From Erysipelotrichaceae bacterium (GTDB lineage Bacteria > Bacillota_I > Bacilli_A > RFN20 > CAG-826): DNA of 64,000 nt. Both the position numbers and the translations under genes were made by a program. Within the stretch, counting starts at the first letter, position 1; each line of letters begins with the position of its first letter. The DNA is taken from contig SVBE01000005.1 in NCBI GenBank assembly GCA_015059065.1, positions 1-64,000 on the forward strand, in the 5' to 3' direction. Below are positions 33,899 to 42,688 of the stretch, piece by piece. The notes under the pieces are model-generated. The model ran no database searches. It was given only the letters and a program-made list of their open reading frames with translations, and was not told the DNA's origin.

Positions 33899-35086
33899 AT
33901 GAAAAAAGCATTATCAGAAAACAAAAAAGTGGCCTTATACACTGTTATCGGTATTGTTTTGATGTTAATTTCAGTTATTTTTACTGGAGTTATCGGAATT
34001 AGCAAACATGTGCAAGGCTTTAAGGCGACAATTGGTGATTATGGTGCAATTTGGGCACCAGTCAGCAATATGGGCAAAGCTAAATTCTTATTAATGGGTG
34101 CGATTTATTTAGATCTCGCAATCTTATTAGTGAATGTAGTTTATGCCTTACTAAAAAAGAAACCACTAAGAATTCTTCCAGCTTTATGTTTAGCTTTAGC
34201 GGTTGCCTTCCTTCCATTCTTAGCCTTATTAATCAGATATAACTTATCCCATAAGTCCGCTGATACATTAGGCTTAGTCTTCTTAGCAATCTTCGCTGTT
34301 ATTAACGTTTTAGCGATAATTATGTTCCTCATTGCATTATATAGCCCATTCGCTCAACCAGTAGCTAAACAAGAAGTGAGAGAAGAAAGAGTCCCACTTC
34401 GTCAAGTTGCTACAGGCATCAGTGAAGAAAAAGCTCGTCGTATCATTGAAGAATATTTAGCTGCCCACGTCGATGAATATCATTCTGAAGAAGAAGAGAA
34501 AGTCGAACAAGCAAAAGCTGAAGAGCCAGTCAAAGAAGAGCCAGTCAAAGAAGAACCAGTCAAAGAAGTCGCTCCTGTTGTTGAAGAAGAACTCGATGAC
34601 GACAATGATGATGAAGAAAAAGAGGAAGAAGAGATTGAAGTCGTCGATGAAAATGGTCAAATCATCAAGATTAAAAGAAAGAAGAGAGTTCATTTTGAAA
34701 CTCGCTTAAGAAATTCTGAATACGACATCAGACATAAATATTATGATTTACGTGATTACCTCAAATGGTATGGATTAAATAATAGAATTTCTATTCCAGG
34801 TGATACATTCTCTTTAAAGAGAAAGAAATACGCCTTTATCACCATCCAAGGTAAACATATCAAATTCTACGCTGCGGTTGATCCAAGCAAATATGAAGAT
34901 AGTCCAATTCCAGTGGAAGTGGCGACTGCCAAGAGATTTATTGACACACCATGCATGCTTAGAATCAAATCTGACTTATCATATCGTAGAGCGAAATTAA
35001 TCGTTGACGAGATGATGAAAGAAGCGGGATTTGAAAAACCTGAAGGACCAGAGCCGAAAGAAACTCAACATCCTGAAAATAAATAA
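33899..35086 (+). CDS. Membrane protein with acidic linker and C-terminal Firmicute domain of unknown function
   Basis: The 395-residue product has four membrane segments in residues 12-160, then a charged linker (about 185-255) with EEPVK repeated three times and long Glu/Asp runs. The C-terminal domain of about 135 residues ('FETRLRNSEYDIRHKYYDLR', 'ISIPGDTFSLKRKKYAF', 'PCMLRIKSDLSYRRA') is of a type found fused to zinc ribbons or membrane segments in many Firmicutes, with no known function. The three 15-bp repeats in the linker DNA are prone to copy-number change. It is monocistronic with its own promoter and terminator. Confidence 0.7.
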   Translation: MKKALSENKKVALYTVIGIVLMLISVIFTGVIGISKHVQGFKATIGDYGAIWAPVSNMGKAKFLLMGAIYLDLAILLVNVVYALLKKKPLRILPALCLALAVAFLPFLALLIRYNLSHKSADTLGLVFLAIFAVINVLAIIMFLIALYSPFAQPVAKQEVREERVPLRQVATGISEEKARRIIEEYLAAHVDEYHSEEEEKVEQAKAEEPVKEEPVKEEPVKEVAPVVEEELDDDNDDEEKEEEEIEVVDENGQIIKIKRKKRVHFETRLRNSEYDIRHKYYDLRDYLKWYGLNNRISIPGDTFSLKRKKYAFITIQGKHIKFYAAVDPSKYEDSPIPVEVATAKRFIDTPCMLRIKSDLSYRRAKLIVDEMMKEAGFEKPEGPEPKETQHPENK

Positions 35087-35109
35087 TTTCATAACTAAAA
35101 TATTGGTGG

Positions 35110-35141
35110 AAAGATTGGTAATATGCCAATCTTTTCATTTT
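35110..35141 (+). terminator. Intrinsic terminator
   Basis: AAAGATTGG and CCAATCTTT pair around TAATATG, followed by T-rich sequence. Confidence 0.75.
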
Positions 35142-35174
35142 TATAAAAATACTCTAGTGATGTATGCGCATGCA

Positions 35175-35183
35175 TGATATAAT
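35175..35183 (+). promoter_or_regulatory. Extended -10 promoter of the ABC exporter operon
   Basis: TGA-TATAAT lies about 87 nt upstream of the first ATG, so unlike many units here this one has a leader and a ribosome site (AAAGGAG). Confidence 0.5.
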
Positions 35184-35269
35184 CAGTTATTATATTTCTT
35201 TTTTTATGGTGATTATTTCATCAAAAATAGAGAAATTGGTAGAACCTACATATTTAAAGGAGAGAATTT

Positions 35270-37027
35270 ATGTTCAAATTACTTTTCAAAAACATGAAGG
35301 CGAAACAGTGGATAGCGGTCGTGGCTATTTTTATTTTGACCCTAGGCCAAGTTTTCTTCATGATGACGATTGTAGACTACATCTCTAAACTTACCGGCGC
35401 GGTTGCCGCAAGTAGAGATAATGGCGTTGCCGAAATATGGTGGTATGGCTTATATATGGTCATTGCTGCTATTTTAATGGCGGTCGTCGAAGTCATCATT
35501 CGTTTCGTTGCTAGTGCCACTGCAAGTAGCACAGTTACTTCCATAAGAGAAAAACTCTATGTAAGAGCTAATGAATTCGCGCTTTCGGATTTCGCGTCCT
35601 TCTCAACTGAATCTTTGATTACGAGAACGACAAACGATATTCAAAACGTTCACCTCGCCTGGCTTACATTCTTAAAGACAGCATTCGTTGCCCCAATCAC
35701 TATGGTGTGGTCAATCATTCTTTTACTTAGAAATGCGAATGGTTCCTTGACTTTAGTCACAGGTATTTGGTTATTCTTCTTAATCGCGGTGGTGGTCATC
35801 TTATTAATGATGGTTACTCCAAAATATAGAATCGTCCAAAAATTAACTGATTACCTCAACGTTGCTTCTAGAGAAAACCTCACTGGTGTGCGTGTTGTAC
35901 GTGCCTTCAATGCTGAAAGCTATCAAGAAGGTAAATTTGAAAAAGTTAACCAACAGTTCACAAAAGTGCAAATCTTCACTGGTCGTGTTTTATCTTTCTT
36001 CACTCCATTTGTCATGATGGTCATGATGGGCTTATCACTTTCCATCCTTTGGGTTAGTGCTTTTGTCATCAATGGCATGGATCAAGCAGCAGCATCAGCG
36101 ACATTCAGCTCTACTAACGGATTCGTCATGCTCGCCAACCAAATCGTTATGTCCTTCATCTTAATCGTGACTTTAATCGTCATTTGGCCAAGAGCTTCTG
36201 TCAGTGCGAAACGTGTGCAAGAAGTCATCTCTCACGAAGTTTCTATCTTAGATACAGATAATCCAGTTGAATTCAAAGAACAAGGTACTATTGAATTTAA
36301 AAACGTCGGCTTCGCTTATCCTGGTTCAGATAAAGAAGCGGTTAGCAATATTTCTTTCAAAGTCAAACAAGGTGAAACTATTGCCTTTATCGGTGCGACT
36401 GGTAGTGGTAAGACAACAATTATCAACATGATTCCGCGTATGGCAGACGCTACTAGTGGTGAAGTCCTCGTCGATGGTGTTAACGTTAAAGACGTTCGTC
36501 AAAAAGATTTAAGAGATAGAATTGGTTATGCTCCACAAAGAGGATTCCTCTTCAAAGGTATTATCAGAGATAATATCGCTTTAAAAAATCCTAATATGAC
36601 CCTTGCCGATATCAGATGGGCAGCGGAAATCGCTGACGCTGATGGCTTCGTCATGAATAAACGTAACGGATATGATTCTGAGGTTTCACAAGGTGGTTCC
36701 AACTTCTCCGGTGGTCAAAAACAAAGACTTTGTATCGCCCGTGCGGTTGCTACTAAACCAGAAATCTTAATCTTCGATGACTCCTTCTCTGCTCTTGACT
36801 ATCGTACAGATAAGACAGTGAGAGGTCGTATCGCGGAAAAACTACCTAACACGACAAGAGTGATCATCGCTCAACGTGTTGGCACAATCATGGATGCCGA
36901 TCAAATCGTCGTCCTTGACCATGGCAAGATGGTCGGTATTGGCAAACACTACGATTTAGTGAGAAATTGCCCTGTATACCAAGAAATTGCCTTATCTCAA
37001 TTAAGTAAGGAGGAATTAGGTTTATGA
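35270..37027 (+). CDS. Heterodimeric ABC exporter subunit with degenerate ATP site (BmrC/LmrC-type)
   Basis: The 585-residue protein is a half-transporter: six membrane segments in residues 15-310 and a nucleotide-binding domain with Walker A 'GATGSGKTTI', signature 'NFSGGQKQRL' and Walker B 'EILIFDDSFSALD'. The residue after Walker B is Asp, not the catalytic Glu, as in the non-hydrolytic site of heterodimeric exporters such as BmrCD and LmrCD. It overlaps the next gene by 4 nt (ATGA). Likely role: export of drugs or lipids. Confidence 0.9.
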   Translation: MFKLLFKNMKAKQWIAVVAIFILTLGQVFFMMTIVDYISKLTGAVAASRDNGVAEIWWYGLYMVIAAILMAVVEVIIRFVASATASSTVTSIREKLYVRANEFALSDFASFSTESLITRTTNDIQNVHLAWLTFLKTAFVAPITMVWSIILLLRNANGSLTLVTGIWLFFLIAVVVILLMMVTPKYRIVQKLTDYLNVASRENLTGVRVVRAFNAESYQEGKFEKVNQQFTKVQIFTGRVLSFFTPFVMMVMMGLSLSILWVSAFVINGMDQAAASATFSSTNGFVMLANQIVMSFILIVTLIVIWPRASVSAKRVQEVISHEVSILDTDNPVEFKEQGTIEFKNVGFAYPGSDKEAVSNISFKVKQGETIAFIGATGSGKTTIINMIPRMADATSGEVLVDGVNVKDVRQKDLRDRIGYAPQRGFLFKGIIRDNIALKNPNMTLADIRWAAEIADADGFVMNKRNGYDSEVSQGGSNFSGGQKQRLCIARAVATKPEILIFDDSFSALDYRTDKTVRGRIAEKLPNTTRVIIAQRVGTIMDADQIVVLDHGKMVGIGKHYDLVRNCPVYQEIALSQLSKEELGL

Positions 37028-38817
37028 GTAGCACAGTTGTCGTAACTACAGTTAAAAAAGAAAAGAATAAATTAGGCAGCCTTGTTAAAGCTTTCCGTAA
37101 ATATTATGTTCCTTTCGCTTTCTCCATCGCTTTACTTATCGTTTCTGTCGTCTTTACAATTTTGACTCCAGGAACAATCCGTAGCTTAACTAACGAGATT
37201 TCTCCAGTGGGTAAAGAACTCGTCGATGGCAAATTCGTCGTCAACTTTGATAATGTGACTCGCTTAGCAGTGACATTAGTTATCTATGTTGCCATTTCCT
37301 TTGTCACTGGTTTCATCTCTGGTTTTATTCTCAATACTATCATTCAAAAATTCTCAAAAGATTTAAGAAGAGATATCTCTGCTAAAATCAATAAAATGCC
37401 ACTCGATTACTTCGACACTACTCAAACTGGTGATATCCTCTCCGTTATCACTAACGATGTCGATACATTATCTACTTCACTTCAAAACTCTGTCAGTATG
37501 TTAGTGAACTCTGGCGTCATGTTAGTCGGTGTTATCATCGCGATGTTCATCGCTTCATGGCAAATGGCTTTAGTCGTTTTAGCTTCTCTTCCAATTATGT
37601 TAATAATTGTGATGTTAACATTCAAACGTGCTTTACCATTATTCGATGAAAACCAAAGAATTCTTGGTGAGGTCAACGCGGTTGTTGAAGAAAACTATTC
37701 TGGTCAACTCGTCATCAAAGCCTTCACTGCTGAAGAGATGAAGATTGAAGAATTCAAAAAGAAGAACAACTTACTCGGCACGATCCTTTATAAGTCCCAA
37801 GCCATTGGTGGTCTTATCGAACCAGCGATGTCCTTCGTCTCTTATTTAACTTATGCTGCTGTTCTTATCGCTGCTGGATTATTATTCGCGAATGGTTCCA
37901 TCTCCGATATCGGTATCATCACTGGATTTATCGTCTATGTCTCATTATTCCAAGAACCTTTAGCACAAATTGGTCAAGCTAGCTCAACTATCCAACTTGG
38001 TACTGCGGCTTGTAACAGAGTCTTCAACTTCTTGGAAAAACCAGAACTCGATGATGATTCTGCTAAACCTCAACTTCTCGACCACAAAGCGATCCGTGGT
38101 GAAGTCGAATTCAAAGATGTCTGCTTCGGTTATGATCCAAATAAACTCACCATTAAAAACTTCTCTGGTAAGATTAAGCCAGGTATGAAAGTGGCGATTA
38201 TTGGTCCTACTGGTGCTGGTAAAACTACTTTAGTCAACTTATTGATGAGATTCTATGAACTCACTAGTGGTGATATCTTAGTGGACGGCGTTTCTATTAA
38301 AGAAATGTCCCGTGCGGAACTTAGAGATATCTTCGGTATGATCCTTCAAGAGACTTGGGTTATCAACGGCTCCTTAAGAGAAAACGTTGTCTATAACTTA
38401 CAAAATGTCGATGAGAATAGATTAAAAGAAATCCTTGAAGAAACTAATTTATCTCACTACGTTGCCACTCTTCCAGAAGGTCTTGACACTGTCATTCAAA
38501 AAGAAAGTGCTCTCTCTGCTGGACAAAAACAACTTGTCACTATCGCTAGAGCGATGACAGAAAATGCGCCAATGCTCATCTTAGATGAAGCGACTAGTAA
38601 CGTTGATACGAGAACAGAAATTCTCATTCAAAAGGCAATGGATTCCTTAACTAAGGGTAGAACGAGCTTCGTCATTGCCCATAGACTTTCAACGATTAAA
38701 AACGCTGACCTCATCTTCGTTATGAAAGATGGTAACATTGTAGAAACCGGTAATCATGATTCCCTCATGAAGCTCGGTGGCTTATATAGCGAAATCTATA
38801 ATTCTCAGTTCAATTAA
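37024..38817 (+). CDS. Heterodimeric ABC exporter subunit with canonical Walker B Glu (BmrD/LmrD-type)
   Basis: The 597-residue partner has six membrane segments and an NBD with Walker A 'GPTGAGKTTL', signature 'LSAGQKQLV' (Ala in place of the usual second Gly) and Walker B 'MLILDEATSNVD' with the catalytic Glu. The signature deviation on this subunit and the Asp on the other place one degenerate and one consensus ATP site in the dimer, as known for this class. AGGAGG lies upstream of the overlapping start. A UUCG-capped terminator ends the operon. Confidence 0.9.
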   Translation: MSSTVVVTTVKKEKNKLGSLVKAFRKYYVPFAFSIALLIVSVVFTILTPGTIRSLTNEISPVGKELVDGKFVVNFDNVTRLAVTLVIYVAISFVTGFISGFILNTIIQKFSKDLRRDISAKINKMPLDYFDTTQTGDILSVITNDVDTLSTSLQNSVSMLVNSGVMLVGVIIAMFIASWQMALVVLASLPIMLIIVMLTFKRALPLFDENQRILGEVNAVVEENYSGQLVIKAFTAEEMKIEEFKKKNNLLGTILYKSQAIGGLIEPAMSFVSYLTYAAVLIAAGLLFANGSISDIGIITGFIVYVSLFQEPLAQIGQASSTIQLGTAACNRVFNFLEKPELDDDSAKPQLLDHKAIRGEVEFKDVCFGYDPNKLTIKNFSGKIKPGMKVAIIGPTGAGKTTLVNLLMRFYELTSGDILVDGVSIKEMSRAELRDIFGMILQETWVINGSLRENVVYNLQNVDENRLKEILEETNLSHYVATLPEGLDTVIQKESALSAGQKQLVTIARAMTENAPMLILDEATSNVDTRTEILIQKAMDSLTKGRTSFVIAHRLSTIKNADLIFVMKDGNIVETGNHDSLMKLGGLYSEIYNSQFN

Positions 38818-38840
38818 TCGCTTTACCAAAAAACAAAATT

Positions 38841-38865
38841 AAAAGGCACTTCGGTGCCTTTTTAT
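38841..38865 (+). terminator. UUCG-capped terminator of the ABC operon
   Basis: AAAGGCAC-TTCG-GTGCCTTT followed by T-rich sequence. Confidence 0.85.
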
Positions 38866-38887
38866 TATATATAATTAAGGATTTATA

Positions 38888-40075
38888 CTAATCGACATCT
38901 AAAAGGATTAGTGATTCTTGTCTTGGAGCGACAGATATCGCTTTGTTGTCGTCGATATAAACATCGATCTCTTCTCTAAAACCGTATTCGTTAGTGTAGA
39001 TGCCAGGTTCAATAGAAAAACCGACATGATTTAAGATATGTCTTGTATCGTGAGTTTCGTAATTATCGATGTTGACACCTTTACCGTGTGGAGTGTCATC
39101 AATTGATATTGAATGACCAACGCGGTGGATTAAATATTGGTCTTGATGATAATTTCTAAGAACGCTTCTCACCGCTTCATCAACTTCATATCCAGAGACT
39201 GGTCGAAGTGGGAGATTGTTATTTAAAAATTCTAAGCCATAATCTACAGATTCTTTGAGGATTGCAAACAATTCAATGTATTTTTGTGGTGGTTTTTTAC
39301 CCGCATAACCCATCCAAGTGATATCAGCATAGACACCGTAATCGACATCTTTTTTGGCCCATAAATCGATGAGGATGAGGTCACCTTTTTTGATTTCTGT
39401 ACTATTATTTTCTTTTGGTTCGTAATGAGGATTACCGGCATTGCCGTTTACGGCCACAATTGGATTAGAATCATAGACTAATCCGTTATCGGTGAAATGT
39501 TTGGTGATTACTTTGACGACATCATATTCATAGACTTTGATATTGTTTTTTAAACAATGCTCGATATATTTAAAAGCTAAATTTTTAGCTTCCGCGGTAA
39601 TCTTCATCGCTTCATACTGTGATTCAAGGGCTTTACCTTCATAAGTAGAAGTGTAGCTGATTAATAAATCGCTGGAACTAGTGACTTCAACTCCTAAATC
39701 TTTGACCATTTTAATCGTTCCATAATCGCAGTAGGAGGAACGAGGTAGAGCGCCTTGTTCGCTCATCTCCATGATGACGTGTTTATATCTTTTAAAATGT
39801 TGTTCTATTAACGATATGAGTTCATTCCAAGTTTGATAATTGATGAGGTCAAAATCCTTTCTGATTTCCTTAACATCTAAATAGGCATTATCTATCTTGT
39901 GAGCGATAATGAATGGTTTCTCTTCTTTTGGGATGACCATAAACACTTTTCTCGTGAGCATCTTTTTACCAATGAACGAGATTAATGCGTCGTTAGAGCA
40001 TTCATAATCGTAGATTATCCAAGCATCGATATTATTGTTTCTTAGATAATTTTTCGCGATTTCTAATTTATTCAT
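38888..40075 (-). CDS. M24-family Xaa-Pro aminopeptidase-like metallopeptidase
   Basis: The 395-residue protein has a creatinase-like N-terminal domain and an M24 domain with the expected ligands: Asp pair in 'LILIDLWAKKDVDYGVYADITW', His in 'IHRVGHSI', Glu in 'FSIEPGIY' and Glu in 'FREEIDVYI'. Members cleave the bond before proline at peptide N-termini using Mn or Co. An AGGAAA element precedes the ATG on the minus strand. It is divergent from the lipase-like gene, with a shared 134-bp intergenic region. Confidence 0.88.
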   Translation of the reverse strand: MNKLEIAKNYLRNNNIDAWIIYDYECSNDALISFIGKKMLTRKVFMVIPKEEKPFIIAHKIDNAYLDVKEIRKDFDLINYQTWNELISLIEQHFKRYKHVIMEMSEQGALPRSSYCDYGTIKMVKDLGVEVTSSSDLLISYTSTYEGKALESQYEAMKITAEAKNLAFKYIEHCLKNNIKVYEYDVVKVITKHFTDNGLVYDSNPIVAVNGNAGNPHYEPKENNSTEIKKGDLILIDLWAKKDVDYGVYADITWMGYAGKKPPQKYIELFAILKESVDYGLEFLNNNLPLRPVSGYEVDEAVRSVLRNYHQDQYLIHRVGHSISIDDTPHGKGVNIDNYETHDTRHILNHVGFSIEPGIYTNEYGFREEIDVYIDDNKAISVAPRQESLILLDVD

Positions 40076-40209
40076 AATTTTTTCCTGCCTTATATATTAT
40101 CTATCGATATTTTCTTCTGGTCAAAATCATAGTTAAATAATACGTATATAGTACGAAAAACATACAATGTTGGCTCTCTATATGGTAAAGTGTATTCGAG
40201 GATAAAATT

Positions 40210-42579
40210 ATGAAAAAGTTTAAATTTTTAGCGCTTCTCGTCATTCCGATGCTCCTTAGTGGATGCGCGGTGGTTGATCCAGGCAGTTCTTCTTCTGATA
40301 CATCATCTTCAGAAAGCAGTTCTTCTGATCCAAAGATCATCCCCGGAATGGTGGAGAAAAATGTGGAAATGGAATTGATTTCCCATTTTAAAGAGCCACT
40401 TGGCGAATCGACATATAAAGATAGTTGTCTATATAGCGATTATTGGTTTATCAACGATTCGTTTGATTTGAATTATCATTTAGCGACTGCTTCCGCGATG
40501 ATTGGAGCGGTGAGTTATTCTTATTCAAAAGATAATAATGGTACGCGAATCGCTTCTTTCTTAGAAGATGTTGGCTATTCTAATATCGTGAAGAATTATT
40601 ATTATGCGAACGGTGAAAAACTTGAAGATTCTATCGGAGGTATCATCGGTAGCAAAAAGATTAAGAATTACGAAGGAAAAGAATATACATTATTAGCCCT
40701 TTTCCCAAGAAACGCTGGTTATGGAGCGGAATGGATGGGCAACTTCAATATTGGAAAAGAAGGATTCCATGAAGGATTTTTAGAAGCGAGAGATGAACTC
40801 CTTCGTTTAATGAAGAGTTATATCACTTCTAAAAGCATTAGTGGTGATATCAAAGTTTGGGCTGCTGGTTATAGCCGTGGTGCCGCTGTTATTAATTTAG
40901 TAGGTGGCTTCCTCGCTGAAGATAGTGGGTATTTCGGAAGTAATGTTAAGCTTTCTAACCATGACTTATTCGTCTATACCAATGGCACACCTCGTGTGGT
41001 GCCTGCTGGCATTAATAAAGTCAAGGCTTTGAGCGTCGCTGGTCCACGTGGAGAAGGATTCCATGATACCGATGTCGCTAGTTATACCTATAGCGGCAAA
41101 GATATGATGATCAATCCACTAGAAGATAATTATAACTGCATTCATAATTTTATCGCAAATGGTGATTATATCACCAAATTACCACCTTCTTCTTATTCTT
41201 TCACTCGTTATGGGGTGAGCAAAATGATCACTTATGGTGGTGAAGAATTCCTTAAAAAATTAGAAAAATTATCTCCTGATACGGCTGCTAAATTTGCTGA
41301 TGGATTAACTTATACAAGCGAAGTTCCAGCCAAGACTATCGACATCAATAAAGTAGCGATTGTGGATGCACAAAATAAGATTTCTGCCGATGAAATGCTT
41401 GAAAGCCGTGTTGCTTCTATCGTCTCTATCGCCAAAACTCGCGATGTTTTAGATAAAGATGGATATGCCGAATTACTAGGCGCTCTTGTGGCGGCGTATG
41501 GCATTGATGGTAGTGCTCTTATCGATAAGCTTTCTGGAGATAAGAATGCGCTCATCAAAGCCGGCGTTCTCGCTTATCTCACCTATATGATTAGTAATAG
41601 AGGTCTTTCAGATAGTGAAGCATTAGGCCAACTCGCGATGGATATCATCGAATTTACTGGTAAAAAGATTGATGACCGTAAAACATATACCGATCAAGAT
41701 TTCTTAAAAGATTTATTCGATTTCTTAATCAATGATTATCAGACGAGCAAAGATGCTGAACAACGCGTTCTTGCTTTAAGCAAATTAATCCCTGCACCTT
41801 ATGGTGAATTATATAAGAATGTTCTAGATTACGCGAAGAAACAAGAAATCAAAGCCACATATGTTGATGATCTTCTCCTCATCCTTGCTGGATATATCAC
41901 AGAAAATAAGGAAGATAAGACTGTTAAAGAATTGATTGATAAGGCTGCTGGCTTAATTCCTGCGGATAAGATTAGCATGCTTTCCATGGCTGGAGTTATC
42001 ACTGGAAAAGATTATAGCGCAATCACTGACCCAAAAACATTAGCCTTAACAGTGATTCTTGATGTTATTGAATGTTGTATTAATGGTTCTCCAGCAGGTA
42101 ATGCTGGCACAATTAGATATTTCATATTCTCGTTTATATTACCTATGGTAGTGGGTACAAGTGTACAATTCCCAAAAACATTAGACTTAATTCAAAATGG
42201 TGCAACTAGCTATGGAGAAAAAGTTGTGAAAGATTCTCATTCATTAGCGGAAATCGCAGAAGAAATCCTTTCTATCGCGATGCCTAAAGATGAAAAGGGC
42301 AATCAACCTAGCATTAAAGAACTCGCTATTTCAACTCTCTCTGATTTATTAGAACTCGCAAGAAGCGAAGGGATTAGTAAATATCTCGATATCTTAAAAG
42401 ATAATGTCGAATCGGCAATCTATATGGCTGCTGATCTCTTATTAGCACCTGGTTTAGAGTATGATTTACAAAGCGATCTTTCTAACGCTTTAACATTTAT
42501 CGAAGTCGTTCAATTCGTCTTCCCTGCTCATTTTAGTGAAATGTATATCACATACTTACAAACAAAACTCCCAGCTTAA
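40210..42579 (+). CDS. Lipoprotein with class-3-lipase-like alpha/beta-hydrolase domain
   Basis: The 789-residue product starts with a lipoprotein signal ending LLSGC and a Ser-rich tether. At about residue 223 it has 'VWAAGYSRGAAVINLVGGFL', a GxSxG nucleophile elbow in lipase_3 context; a His in 'NYNCIHNFIANGDYI' is in a suitable place for a catalytic His. The C-terminal 400 residues are helical and of no recognised family. A surface esterase or lipase is the best guess. GAGG lies 9 nt before the ATG. It is followed by a terminator-like hairpin. Confidence 0.7.
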   Translation: MKKFKFLALLVIPMLLSGCAVVDPGSSSSDTSSSESSSSDPKIIPGMVEKNVEMELISHFKEPLGESTYKDSCLYSDYWFINDSFDLNYHLATASAMIGAVSYSYSKDNNGTRIASFLEDVGYSNIVKNYYYANGEKLEDSIGGIIGSKKIKNYEGKEYTLLALFPRNAGYGAEWMGNFNIGKEGFHEGFLEARDELLRLMKSYITSKSISGDIKVWAAGYSRGAAVINLVGGFLAEDSGYFGSNVKLSNHDLFVYTNGTPRVVPAGINKVKALSVAGPRGEGFHDTDVASYTYSGKDMMINPLEDNYNCIHNFIANGDYITKLPPSSYSFTRYGVSKMITYGGEEFLKKLEKLSPDTAAKFADGLTYTSEVPAKTIDINKVAIVDAQNKISADEMLESRVASIVSIAKTRDVLDKDGYAELLGALVAAYGIDGSALIDKLSGDKNALIKAGVLAYLTYMISNRGLSDSEALGQLAMDIIEFTGKKIDDRKTYTDQDFLKDLFDFLINDYQTSKDAEQRVLALSKLIPAPYGELYKNVLDYAKKQEIKATYVDDLLLILAGYITENKEDKTVKELIDKAAGLIPADKISMLSMAGVITGKDYSAITDPKTLALTVILDVIECCINGSPAGNAGTIRYFIFSFILPMVVGTSVQFPKTLDLIQNGATSYGEKVVKDSHSLAEIAEEILSIAMPKDEKGNQPSIKELAISTLSDLLELARSEGISKYLDILKDNVESAIYMAADLLLAPGLEYDLQSDLSNALTFIEVVQFVFPAHFSEMYITYLQTKLPA

Positions 42580-42591
42580 CAAAATGACATA

Positions 42592-42636
42592 AACGCGTTA
42601 TTTCTTGACATAATCTGTGAGAGAATGACGCGTTTT
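42592..42636 (+). terminator. Terminator-like hairpin
   Basis: AACGCGTTATT and AATGACGCGTT pair with one bulge around a 20-nt loop, followed by TTC. Confidence 0.5.
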
Positions 42637-42660
42637 CATTTGGATACAATAATACATTAT

Positions 42661-42669
42661 TGATATAAT
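42661..42669 (+). promoter_or_regulatory. Extended -10 promoter of the beta-galactosidase gene
   Basis: TGA-TATAAT lies 19 nt before the ATG; AGCAGG is a weak ribosome site between them. Confidence 0.5.
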
Positions 42670-42688
42670 AATAAAGCAGGTATTAATT

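Noticed and set aside
34457-34693. Minus-strand Phe-rich ORF of 78 aa
   Set aside because: It is the reverse complement of the Glu-rich linker (GAA/GAG runs) of the 33899 gene.
36700-36800. Inactivating mutation in the ABC transporter Walker B (Asp instead of Glu)
   Set aside because: Heterodimeric exporters of this type normally have one degenerate ATP site; the partner gene has the Glu.
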